DNA of 64,000 nucleotides from the NCBI GenBank assembly GCA_001940725.1, contig MDVR01000024.1, forward strand, positions 30,810 through 94,809. Reading direction: 5' to 3'. Source of the DNA: Candidatus Heimdallarchaeota archaeon LC_2 (lineage in GTDB: Archaea; Asgardarchaeota; Heimdallarchaeia; Heimdallarchaeales; Kariarchaeaceae). Both the position numbers and the translations under genes were made by a program. Every line of letters begins with the position of its first letter. Position 1 is the stretch's first letter. Under the pieces are notes generated by a model. It was given only the letters and a program-made list of their open reading frames with translations. It did not search any database and was not told where the DNA came from. Positions 37,640 to 45,469 of the stretch are shown piece after piece.

Positions 37640-39307
37640 TCATTTTAATTTATTCAACAAAAGTCGAGCATAGGACCTTATTTTAATTGAACTATCAGTT
37701 AATGCGATGTCTAATATTTTTTCCAAATGTTCTCTTTTTTCTGATGATAGAACCTCGCGATTTGCAAAAATTTCATGAAGCTCATCAATAATTTGTTTTC
37801 TAATGTTTGTCTCCTGCGTTTTTAATAATTCAATTATAAAATCACAAGATTCCTTTTGCTCAAGTGTAGAAATGAATTTTCTAATTATAGTTCCAGCGGA
37901 GTGAAAGTTCAACCTTCCAATTTCGTCCATATTCACTGTGTTGTTAATAAACAATCTAAGTAATATTCTTGCTGGAGGCCAGTAACCATCTTCTTCATTC
38001 TTCATTTTTGAAAGATAGTCAGACTCCGTCATGAGATTCTTCAAGGACAATATCTCATTTTCTGATATTTCAAGAAATCGAGAAATTAGAAATTCAAATA
38101 GTTCATATGCACTTTCCTTTGTTTCTTCAGATTGTTCATGTTGCATGGCAATTATAGTACGATTTAGTATCTTGTTAATATGATTTGGTGAACCAACTAG
38201 TTTTACTCCATTTTCTCTATTTTCAAAATAAAAATTAGAAGATTTCAATCCTTGATAACAAAGTAATCGATTTGAATTGTCTGGATCATCCCTTGCCATA
38301 TTTAACATTATTTTAAGTGGGAGAAGGCAGATTGCTAGTTTTCTAAGTCTATGAGGATGGATTTCTGAGATCCTCATATCCTCATATAGGGCATTTAATT
38401 TTTCTCCAAAGAACATTTCAAGATTTTCCTCTGAGTAATCTTCCAAATTAATATAATCAATATCTATTGAATTTTCTATCATTCCATTCCAAATATCAAA
38501 ATATGCATCCCACTGATTTTCTTCAATGAAAGAGTAATTAGGTATTACAAAATTACTAAGAATTTTAATTACTGATTTTCGCAATTTTTTATCTCTAAAT
38601 TTCAGAGAATTTAACAAATAATCATCAAGTGAGTTGAGAATTGGAAATTCCTCTTTCTCCCAATCTATCCTATTCCAAATGAACCATTTATCAGAATTTG
38701 TTGATGTAGATCGTTCTAGATCTCCTTTGACATCTAAAACTGCTTGTCTGATAATAAAATTATCTTTAAATATATTTCTAAAACTTTGATCGAGGTAGGA
38801 TCTAGGTTCTAGAGTATTAGGGTGTTCAGTAATAGCTTTTGCAAACATATATTTTTGTTCATATGTGCATTCACTATCAAATATTTGAGATAACAAAGAT
38901 AGAACTTTAGATGAAGGCATCAACTCCAATTCTCTACCCCGGAATAATTTCGCTACGAATTCATTAATTGAAGGAGAATTCCTCATTAAGGCTTTAAAAA
39001 GAGCTTCTCTTATTTCATCAGTTTCTGATTCTGCGTATGCTTTGACAATTTCTCTGATGGAAGAAGGAAATAAAACACCATTTTCAACAAATCTGAGCAT
39101 CTTCCTCAGAGACTTATCTCCTAACTGATTTATTGTAAAAATGATAAAACTTTTTTGAAGTAATTTATCTTGCTCATTTTCTATTGCTTTCCAAAGATAA
39201 GGTCTAAAGTCATTGTGCCAATTTTTTGCAATCTCAGCTAGAGCCTTTTCTCTTTTATCTTTATTCGGGTGAAGAAGATCACGTATAATTTCTTCAACGT
39301 CAGCCAT
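37640..39307 (-). CDS. HEAT-like helical repeat protein
   Basis: 555 residues, almost wholly helical. Repeated pairs of amphipathic helices (MADVEEIIRDLLHP..KREKALAEIAKNW, IREALFKALMRNSP, LRKSVIKILSNFVIP, IRKQIIDELHEIFAN, IRSYARLLLNKLK) are typical of HEAT/ARM scaffolds. No enzymatic motif. Such proteins usually bind other proteins. It is convergent with the Pol IV gene (14 bp between stops), so there is no operon evidence for a partner. Confidence 0.65.
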   Translation of the reverse strand: MADVEEIIRDLLHPNKDKREKALAEIAKNWHNDFRPYLWKAIENEQDKLLQKSFIIFTINQLGDKSLRKMLRFVENGVLFPSSIREIVKAYAESETDEIREALFKALMRNSPSINEFVAKLFRGRELELMPSSKVLSLLSQIFDSECTYEQKYMFAKAITEHPNTLEPRSYLDQSFRNIFKDNFIIRQAVLDVKGDLERSTSTNSDKWFIWNRIDWEKEEFPILNSLDDYLLNSLKFRDKKLRKSVIKILSNFVIPNYSFIEENQWDAYFDIWNGMIENSIDIDYINLEDYSEENLEMFFGEKLNALYEDMRISEIHPHRLRKLAICLLPLKIMLNMARDDPDNSNRLLCYQGLKSSNFYFENRENGVKLVGSPNHINKILNRTIIAMQHEQSEETKESAYELFEFLISRFLEISENEILSLKNLMTESDYLSKMKNEEDGYWPPARILLRLFINNTVNMDEIGRLNFHSAGTIIRKFISTLEQKESCDFIIELLKTQETNIRKQIIDELHEIFANREVLSSEKREHLEKILDIALTDSSIKIRSYARLLLNKLK

Positions 39308-39424
39308 AGCTCTCTGAATTTCAACAAAATTATCTAGTATATCTTATTTAATATATATACAATTCAAGGTAGCAAATTCAAAGGAAAATTAATGTGATCT
39401 AAAAATTTGTATCTGGTTTATTTT

Positions 39425-40294
39425 TCAAAGAATTCGAAAAGTCATTGTTAGAAAGATTATTAATATGATGATAAAAAATATTGATTTTTCAGCCGAGAAT
39501 TTTTTCTCCTTTATTAGATAAAATAACCATACAGCATTAATCAATAGCAAAATTGATGTAGAAACAAAAATGGTGCTCTGATCAATTGATCCAATTAATA
39601 ATCCTGAAATACCAAATACAAGACTTAAATTCCAGATTAATTTTCCGATCTGGGCAGAAATGCCTAATTGATATTGACCTTTCTTAAGAGCACTAAACAT
39701 CAAAAAAAACTCTTCTCCATTTGTTACAAATGCCATAATTACTAAACCAAAAAATGATTCACTAATGTTTGAAATTTCTATGATTTCTTTCGCTGAAATC
39801 ACTAATAGTTCACCTCCAAGGACTATTAAGAGAAATCCTAATAATAATCGCAAAGTTAAATTGATTCCAGTTAATTCATCTTCCTCATCATCCTTTTCTA
39901 CCGATTCTATGTATATGTATTTTTTTTGTAATCTAATACTGTACGCTATTGTTACTGGAAAACAAATGATTGCAATGATAGAAAACAATAATAAATTTGC
40001 TGGGAAAATCATTGCTAAAATTAGATTAATTACTAGAATGATAAATATGGATGGGTAAAACAAGGGGAACGCTTGTTGGTTAGGTTTTAGGAATAAAAAT
40101 GGAATCGCAAATGCAATAGCAATGGCAAAAATTGAATTACCAATTAAATTACCAATAGAAAGCAAGGGTAAGTCATTAGCTGCAGCAAAAATTGAAGCAG
40201 AACTTTCTTCTATCTCTATTCCAAGGAAAATAACTCCAAATACAATTGGGGAAAGTTTGAAATGTTCAAGATATTCAATAACCTCTTCAACCAT
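39425..40294 (-). CDS. Na+/Ca2+ exchanger-like (CaCA) membrane protein
   Basis: About 290 residues from ATG 40294 (MVEEVIEYL); an upstream frame to 40369 adds a poor leader. About ten hydrophobic helices in two halves, each with an alpha-repeat-like segment: IFLGIEIEESSASIFAAAND..IGNLIGNSIF in the first and FVTNGEEFFLMFSALKKGQ..IGKLIWNLSLV in the second. CaCA exchangers have G-x-S-x-PE and GSNxxN here. The Glu residues are kept (EIEES, NGEEF) but the loops are divergent, so ion specificity is unclear. A charged loop (EKDDEEDELTG) separates the halves. Confidence 0.7.
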   Translation of the reverse strand: MVEEVIEYLEHFKLSPIVFGVIFLGIEIEESSASIFAAANDLPLLSIGNLIGNSIFAIAIAFAIPFLFLKPNQQAFPLFYPSIFIILVINLILAMIFPANLLLFSIIAIICFPVTIAYSIRLQKKYIYIESVEKDDEEDELTGINLTLRLLLGFLLIVLGGELLVISAKEIIEISNISESFFGLVIMAFVTNGEEFFLMFSALKKGQYQLGISAQIGKLIWNLSLVFGISGLLIGSIDQSTIFVSTSILLLINAVWLFYLIKEKKFSAEKSIFFIIILIIFLTMTFRIL

Positions 40295-40635
40295 GAATTC
40301 GCAGAAAAAAAAAGGATAAGATAACCCAAAACAAAAAGCAGAATCCAAATAAATAATGACACGTTTCACATTAAGAATGTGAATAAATAATATTATGATA
40401 CTTCAAAGAAGTCTGATCCACTTAATATCATCTAGATTAGTAAATAAATGACTAAAATGTATAATAATGTTAGATAAAAAAAAATTGGATCAAAGGAAAA
40501 ATTGGATAGAATACCCTTTAGTTAGAAATTTTCTATTCGATCGGGTAGAGCATTTTCAAAAAGAATAAGTATAGAAAAAATTGTACTGAATTTGCTCAGT
40601 TTCAAACTTTGTTGTTTTGAGACAGGGTTAAGTGT
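40295..40635. other. Non-coding gap before tRNA-Phe
   Basis: About 340 bases, AT-rich, without an open frame. It should hold the promoter of the exchanger gene reading left and that of the tRNA gene reading right. I do not see a convincing TATA box for the tRNA. Confidence 0.4.
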
Positions 40636-40739
40636 GGGTTAGTAGCTCAGCCCGGGAGAGCGCAGGACTGAAGTTCTCAGTCCAATGGGCTTTATCAGCT
40701 ATCCTGATGCCGCGTGTTCAAATCACGCCTAACCCACCA
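40636..40739 (+). tRNA. tRNA-Phe (GAA) with 27-nt intron, CCA encoded
   Basis: Acceptor GGGTTAG pairs with CTAACCC (40729-40735), followed by A and an encoded CCA. D-stem GCTC/GAGC, anticodon stem CAGGA (40663-40667)/TCCTG (40702-40706), T-arm GCGTG-TTCAAAT-CACGC. The loop reads C-T-GAA-G then A after removing 40674-40700. The intron is at the canonical 37/38 position. GAA specifies Phe. A T-run just downstream (from 40740) is a likely termination signal. Confidence 0.9.
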
Positions 40740-40760
40740 TTTTTTTTAGTATTGCTTATT

Positions 40761-41405
40761 TTAACTTGTTAATGTGCTTAACATTATCATTAATGTTTCC
40801 AGAGAACCATCTATTTCTATTTGACCCGAACTCAAGGCATGTTCAATATTTGTTGAACCATCACCCAATCCTAAGAAAGTTGATTCGTCCATGTTTAAAG
40901 TAATATCTGAGCCATCAATTTTACCTTCTAATGCTGAAATTTTATTTTCATGTATTTTTATCCAAAATGATTCTTGGTCGACATTAAATTGACATGTTAA
41001 ACTAATCCCCTGAGCTTTCTCTGGTTTGAAGAGACCTTTAATCCCTAAAATTGCCCATCCAGGTCTAGCATAATCTTCACCTTGTCCTCTCTCCAAATAT
41101 AAACTTCCCCACTGAATAATTGATATAAGAATATCTTCCAAACCCCTTCCATGATCTGTAAGATCATAAGCGAGCACATCAGCAGGAGACGGAAGTCTAA
41201 TTTTTGCAATAATGTCACTAATCTCTAATTGTTTTAATCGATTTGCTAGCAGGTTTGTTCCTATTCCAGGTAAATTTTGTAATAGATTTTTAAATCTTTT
41301 AGGTCCAGTTAACAACTCTCTAATTATCAGTAAAGTCCATCTTTCTCCAATGATATCCAAAGATCTTGCAATAGCGCAATACTGACCGTACTGACGAATA
41401 CTCAT
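40761..41405 (-). CDS. HxlR-family regulator fused to SCP2-like domain
   Basis: 214 residues. The N-terminal half is an HxlR/DUF24 winged helix with the family Cys (YCAIARSLDIIGERWTLLIIRELLTG, FKNLLQNLPGIGTNLLANRLKQLE, YDLTDHGRGLE). The C-terminal half (about 115-214) has SCP2-like features (FKVD-type QFNVDQESFWIKIHENK, SDITLNMDESTFLGLGDG, ALSSGQIEIDGSLETL), which would bind a hydrophobic ligand. So it is a one-component sensor. It diverges from the SRPBCC gene over 104 bp, a usual arrangement for a regulator and its target. Confidence 0.85.
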   Translation of the reverse strand: MSIRQYGQYCAIARSLDIIGERWTLLIIRELLTGPKRFKNLLQNLPGIGTNLLANRLKQLEISDIIAKIRLPSPADVLAYDLTDHGRGLEDILISIIQWGSLYLERGQGEDYARPGWAILGIKGLFKPEKAQGISLTCQFNVDQESFWIKIHENKISALEGKIDGSDITLNMDESTFLGLGDGSTNIEHALSSGQIEIDGSLETLMIMLSTLTS

Positions 41406-41434
41406 AATGTTAATTATGAAATATGATTAATAAA

Positions 41435-41449
41435 TTTATTTATATATGG
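41435..41449 (-). promoter_or_regulatory. TATA-like element in divergent promoter
   Basis: The minus strand reads CCATATATAAATAAA about 37 bases before the HxlR-family gene start at 41405, fitting an archaeal TATA box. The same AT stretch could also serve the plus-strand SRPBCC gene. By eye only. Confidence 0.35.
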
Positions 41450-42118
41450 TGTATGATTTAATAACATATTTTAAATACTTTAAAATTATATAGTAAAAAT
41501 AGAACAAGTATGAATAGTATGAATTTAAATGAAGTATTGAAAACTGCCTTACTTCGTAATTCCCTCTTCTCATTTACTGCAGGGCTAATATTACTAATTT
41601 TTGGTGGAGTTTTCAGCTCAACATTCGGGATGAATAGCGGATTGATATTAAGAATAATTGGAATTGTATTAATAATTTTTGCATTACAAATTCGAGGATT
41701 AGCTTCCAATCCAGAAAAACAGGAATGGATGGGATGGTATGCTTCAATTAATGATATCTTCTGGATGATTGGTAGTATTATTTTATTAACTGTACAACCC
41801 TTAGATATTTCCCTTTCAGGAAAATTGGTAATAATTATTATAGCAACAGTAGTTGGCTATTTTGCTTACGCTCAGCTAAAAGCGATTGCGGCAATAACTT
41901 CTTTCTATGAATTAAGTAGAGAAGTTAATGTCCCAGTTGAAATCCTGTGGCCAGTAATATCTGATGTTAATGGATTTCAAAAATATGCACAAAGTATCTC
42001 ATCGACCTTAGTTGTAAGCGGAAAGGAAGAAGGGATGGTAAGAAGGTGTTATGATCTGAAGAAACAAGGTTGGAATGAAACTTGTGTTAAGTGGATTGAA
42101 GGGGAAATGTATGTCATG

Positions 42119-42589
42119 ATCTGAAAAACTAACTTTTCTTGTATGTTCAGCGAATAGAATACAAACGTCACCGTATCCTCCAGTTACTACACTGGAATAG
42201 TATAATACTTGTCTCCGCAAGGAGAGTATTGCTTCCTTCCACTTGGTTTATTCAAGTAAGCTAACTCGACCAAGATGGGATTTTCATACTTTTTGACCAT
42301 CGCAAGATCATTCTCGAACATCCATCAAGATTTGATAATCTGACTAGCAGTTCGTAACGACGGATACAGGAACAGAAAATCGCTACTTTCTTTTTTACTG
42401 TATATGGACTTCCTTTTCTCTTGCGAGATCCAGCCTTCGGTGTATTCTCAAAATCCTTATTGGTTTAAGAAATCGACCTAGTCCCACTTTATTCTTACAC
42501 TCATCTAATATAAACTGGATGACAGTATATTGTAAGTGAAATTGTAACAATTATAACCACTTCTCAATTGAAAAACTAACTTTTTTGTT
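42119..42589 (-). mobile_element. Decayed 471-bp insertion element with CATG target duplication (copy 2)
   Basis: Bounded by CATG at 42115-42118 and 42590-42593. TGAAAAACTAACTTTT occurs just inside both ends in the same orientation (42122-42137 and 42569-42584). This motif is nearly its own complement, so it can also be read as imperfect inverted ends. On the minus strand the interior holds a transposase-like remnant related to copy 1. It is non-autonomous. The related interior, similar size and identical target duplication argue that both copies belong to one IS family. Confidence 0.75.
42261..42493 (-). pseudogene. Transposase N-terminal remnant in copy 2
   Basis: Read on the minus strand: NKVGLGRFLKPIR, then after a frameshift KDFENTPKAGSRKRKGSPYT and VKKKVAIF, ending at a stop at 42261. 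Copy 1 has NKGVRGLGKCL followed by TGKAGSVPKNRKGRP, so the two are homologous across this basic N-terminal region. Hydrophobic helix and RW (ILRWSKS) residues follow, as in helix-turn-helix starts of transposases. No catalytic residues remain. Confidence 0.5.
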
Positions 42590-42840
42590 CATGGATGTCG
42601 ATACAAGCGATTATCCTTATCCTTTTCACAAATTCCAAGGTACTTGGAGTGTAAATTATATTGATAGCGAAAGTTCTGTAATCACTTTAAGTTATGATTA
42701 TCTTCCAAAATATGGAATTATAGGTAAAATAATGATGAACCGAATGTTCATAAAAATCGCAAAGGATATGATTAATGATATCATAGATCAATATTTGATA
42801 GAAGTGGAACAATTAAAAATTACTAATTAATTTTTCAATT

Positions 42841-43242
42841 TCATTCAGGTAAAATAATCCAAGCATCTTTCTTATGAAATCCTATATGCGGATAATACGA
42901 GTCAGCCTTAGGAGCTGAAAATAAAAATAGCATTACATCCTTTCCAATATTATTTCTTGTTTCTTCAACTAATTTCTTTCCAATGCCCTTACCTTGATAC
43001 TTAGTATGGACTGCTAAATCTGATAAATAGGCACAATAAGAAAAATCGGTAATACTTCTTGATACTCCCACTAATAGATCCTCATCCCACGCAGTGATGA
43101 TAAGATCGGCATGCTTAAGCATCTTATCAATCCTATCCGGCTCTTCAATTGGTCTTCTTTCACCAAGAGTTGAAGCTTTTAAAATTTGAATAAACTGTTC
43201 TTTGCTTATTCTAACATCATTTTTGTATTGAATTTCAGTCAC
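42841..43242 (-). CDS. GNAT-family N-acetyltransferase
   Basis: 133 residues. DLIITAWDEDLLVGVSRSITDFSYCAYLSDLAVHTKYQGKGIGKKLVEE contains strands 3-4 and the acetyl-CoA loop (QGKGIGKKL, the QxxGxG/A motif). The end (LFSAPKADSYYPHIGFHKKDAWIIL) is the typical strand 5-7 region with YY..IGF. Length and order fit a small GNAT enzyme. Acceptor substrate unknown. Single gene. Confidence 0.9.
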   Translation of the reverse strand: MTEIQYKNDVRISKEQFIQILKASTLGERRPIEEPDRIDKMLKHADLIITAWDEDLLVGVSRSITDFSYCAYLSDLAVHTKYQGKGIGKKLVEETRNNIGKDVMLFLFSAPKADSYYPHIGFHKKDAWIILPE

Positions 43243-43378
43243 AAGTGATTAATTAGAGATAAATTAAATAAATTAACCATTGGGCTCAAGGGTTTATGAA
43301 AAATCAAATTCAATTGAATTTAGTAAGTCTGTATCTAGAGATTTAAAACTTTTAAGGAGAGAGAAGGATTACCGATTA

Positions 43379-43409
43379 TGTAAACACTATTTCCTAAGGG
43401 AAGTTTACA
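43379..43409. promoter_or_regulatory. Palindrome upstream of tRNA-Glu
   Basis: TGTAAAC (43379-43385) and GTTTACA (43403-43409) are exact inverse complements, with a second inner pair TTCC/GGAA between them. It ends 15 bases before the tRNA-Glu 5' end, so it may be an operator, a promoter element or a hairpin in the primary transcript. Confidence 0.35.
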
Positions 43410-43424
43410 AATTGGCATCACTGT

Positions 43425-43565
43425 GGCCCAGTGGTGTAGCTCGGCCAATCATCGTTTGTTTTTTGATGAATCAGACGTGTTGAATTTTAGGCTTTCATAC
43501 CTTGAGGGTATCACTCAAAGTGAAGTCCCTTAAAGACCCGGGTTCAAATCCCGGCTGGGTCACCA
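43425..43565 (+). tRNA. tRNA-Glu (TTC) with two introns, CCA encoded
   Basis: Acceptor GGCCCAG pairs with CTGGGTC (43555-43561), then A and CCA. T-arm CCGGG-TTCAAAT-CCCGG. The D-arm (GTGTAGCTCGGCCAATCAT) is that of archaeal tRNA-Glu. A canonical fold needs two removals: 43454-43486 (33 nt, near position 26/27) and 43498-43527 (30 nt, position 37/38). The mature anticodon stem is then TTAGG/CTTAA and the loop CTTTCAC with anticodon TTC (43494-43496). The mature length is 75 plus CCA. Exact boundaries of the first intron could shift by a few bases. Confidence 0.75.
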
Positions 43566-43651
43566 TTTTATTTTTGTTCAAACTTTTGATTTAACGAAAT
43601 TGGTTTTCCCAGTTACCAGTCTTTAAGAACTGACTAGTCGAGGTTATTCTA

Positions 43652-45469
43652 TTGGAAAATACTACGAAGGATGTAAGCTTAAGCAGTCTACAAATACAAA
43701 AGGGTATATTTCATTATGCAAAAGCAGATTGGAAATATTATCTTGTCGGTATTTTTGCCATGTTTGCAGGTGTCCAAGCAAATTTGTTTCAGCCTTTGTT
43801 GATTCAAAAGATAATCGATGAAATTATTATTGAAGGCAATTCAGAGAATTTTATCCTTTATACCTTGGGGATTTTTGGTTTAGCAGTAGTAGCAGGTATT
43901 TTCAATTATTCTAACAGATATTTTAATGATAAAGCAGCAGAAAAGACAATTTTCAACCTCCGAAACATTGCGTTTGAAAAACTGCAGCACCAATCTCTAA
44001 GATATTATAATGCTCAATCAACCGGTCAAATAATTAGTAAAGTAACTTCAGATATGGAAATTATAAAATCATATCTTAGGCGTAATTTTCGTCTAGGTTT
44101 AAATTCGATTTACTACTATACATCTATTGGATTAATCATTTATTTTACTCAGCCACGCTTTTTAATTGTGTTCTTTTTGCTGTTACCACTTCTATTTGGA
44201 ATTTCTCTAATCTATGCTAAGAAAACCCGACCTTTGTTCAAACAGAGAAGGCGAGAATATGGAGAGATATCGAATCTAGTACAGGAAAGTATAGGATCAA
44301 TTGAAACCATCAGAGCTTATACTCAAGAAGATTATGAATTAAAACAATTCGAACAAAAAAATCAAGAATATCTTGATTTATACATTAAGACAGAGGTAAT
44401 TAGAAGATTAACTCTTCCAGTAGCATTACTTTTAGTTTCATTTGGAAGTGTTGCAATTTTATATATTGGGGGACTTCAAATTATTACTTCATCATCATCA
44501 GGAAATGGGATCACTATCGGTCAATTAATCCAATTCAATTTATACATGTTGCAACTAACTACTCCAACAAGACTCCTTGGTAACTTTATAGTAGGATATA
44601 CTCAAGTCAATGTCTCGGGCAATAGGGTACTTGAAATCGTTTACAGTGAATCTGAAATAAAAGAGGATGATAATGCAGAAATATTAACGAATCCAGCTGG
44701 TGGTTTAGAATTTGTAGATGTTAATTTTTCATATGACGATAATTACAGAGTTCTAAGTAATGTTTCACTAATAACAAATCCAGGAGAAAAAATTGCTATA
44801 CTCGGTGCTACGGGTTCTGGAAAGACGACTTTAATACAATTGATCCCTAGATTTTTTGATCCTTCCTCTGGATTAATTAAAATTGATAATAAAGATATAA
44901 GACTATATACATTAAATTCATTGCGTCAAGCTATTGGAATCGTAAGTCAAGATACTTTTTTGTTTAGTAGATCGATTAGAGATAACATCAGTTTTGGTAA
45001 ACCAAATGCAACCGAAAGTGAAATAATTTCCGCTGCTAAGGTTGCTAAAGCACATGAATACATAATGAGATTTCCAGAGGCTTATGATACTATAATTGGA
45101 GAAAGAGGAATAACTCTATCTGGAGGACAACAACAGCGTTTATCAATAGCGAGAACCTTATTGATAAATCCTAAAATACTCATTTTGGATGATAGTACTA
45201 GCTCAGTCGATGCCCAAACAGAATCTGAAATCCAAGAAGCTCTCAAAACACTTCTTGAAAATAGAACTACAATTATTATCACACAAAAAATCTCCTCTGC
45301 TCGATTAGCAGATATGATTTATGTGATGGATCAAGGAGAAATAGTTGAAAAAGGAACACATGAAGAGTTAAATGAACTAAAAGGGTTATATTACGAAATT
45401 TACAAAACTCAGGAAGACCCTAAAATAAGAGAAGAACTATTAACAATTCTAAGGAGGTCAACAAGCTAA
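43652..45469 (+). CDS. ABC exporter subunit with degenerate ATPase site
   Basis: 605 residues from a TTG start. Six membrane helices (about 30-310) precede an ABC cassette: GATGSGKTT (Walker A), LSGGQQQR (signature), ILILDDSTSSVD (Walker B) and TQKIS (H-loop). The catalytic Glu after Walker B is Asp and the switch His is Gln, exactly as in the degenerate subunit of heterodimeric exporters such as TM287/288. It overlaps the next exporter gene by one base, so the two form one transporter for lipids, drugs or peptides in the cytoplasmic membrane. Confidence 0.92.
   Translation: MENTTKDVSLSSLQIQKGIFHYAKADWKYYLVGIFAMFAGVQANLFQPLLIQKIIDEIIIEGNSENFILYTLGIFGLAVVAGIFNYSNRYFNDKAAEKTIFNLRNIAFEKLQHQSLRYYNAQSTGQIISKVTSDMEIIKSYLRRNFRLGLNSIYYYTSIGLIIYFTQPRFLIVFFLLLPLLFGISLIYAKKTRPLFKQRRREYGEISNLVQESIGSIETIRAYTQEDYELKQFEQKNQEYLDLYIKTEVIRRLTLPVALLLVSFGSVAILYIGGLQIITSSSSGNGITIGQLIQFNLYMLQLTTPTRLLGNFIVGYTQVNVSGNRVLEIVYSESEIKEDDNAEILTNPAGGLEFVDVNFSYDDNYRVLSNVSLITNPGEKIAILGATGSGKTTLIQLIPRFFDPSSGLIKIDNKDIRLYTLNSLRQAIGIVSQDTFLFSRSIRDNISFGKPNATESEIISAAKVAKAHEYIMRFPEAYDTIIGERGITLSGGQQQRLSIARTLLINPKILILDDSTSSVDAQTESEIQEALKTLLENRTTIIITQKISSARLADMIYVMDQGEIVEKGTHEELNELKGLYYEIYKTQEDPKIREELLTILRRSTS

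Larger units (their letters stand above)
41510..42830 (+). pseudogene. Membrane-anchored SRPBCC (START-like) gene split by an insertion
   Basis: The 5' part has about four membrane helices (LFSFTAGLILLIFGGVF, GLILRIIGIVLIIFAL, LVIIIIATVVGYFAYA) then a START-like domain beginning REVNVPVEILWPVISDVNGFQKYA. It breaks at MYVM. The 3' part resumes as DVDTSDYPYPFHKFQGTW and ends with a helix IAKDMINDIIDQY. Removing 42119-42589 plus one CATG restores a continuous frame (MYVMDVDTSDYPY). No other lesion is seen, so inactivation looks recent. SRPBCC domains bind lipids or polyketide-like ligands, matching the SCP2-type regulator next door. Confidence 0.85.

Noticed and set aside
43280..43483. 67-codon plus-strand open frame
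   Set aside because: It runs into the tRNA-Glu gene and its D-arm; amino-acid make-up is not protein-like. Treated as chance.
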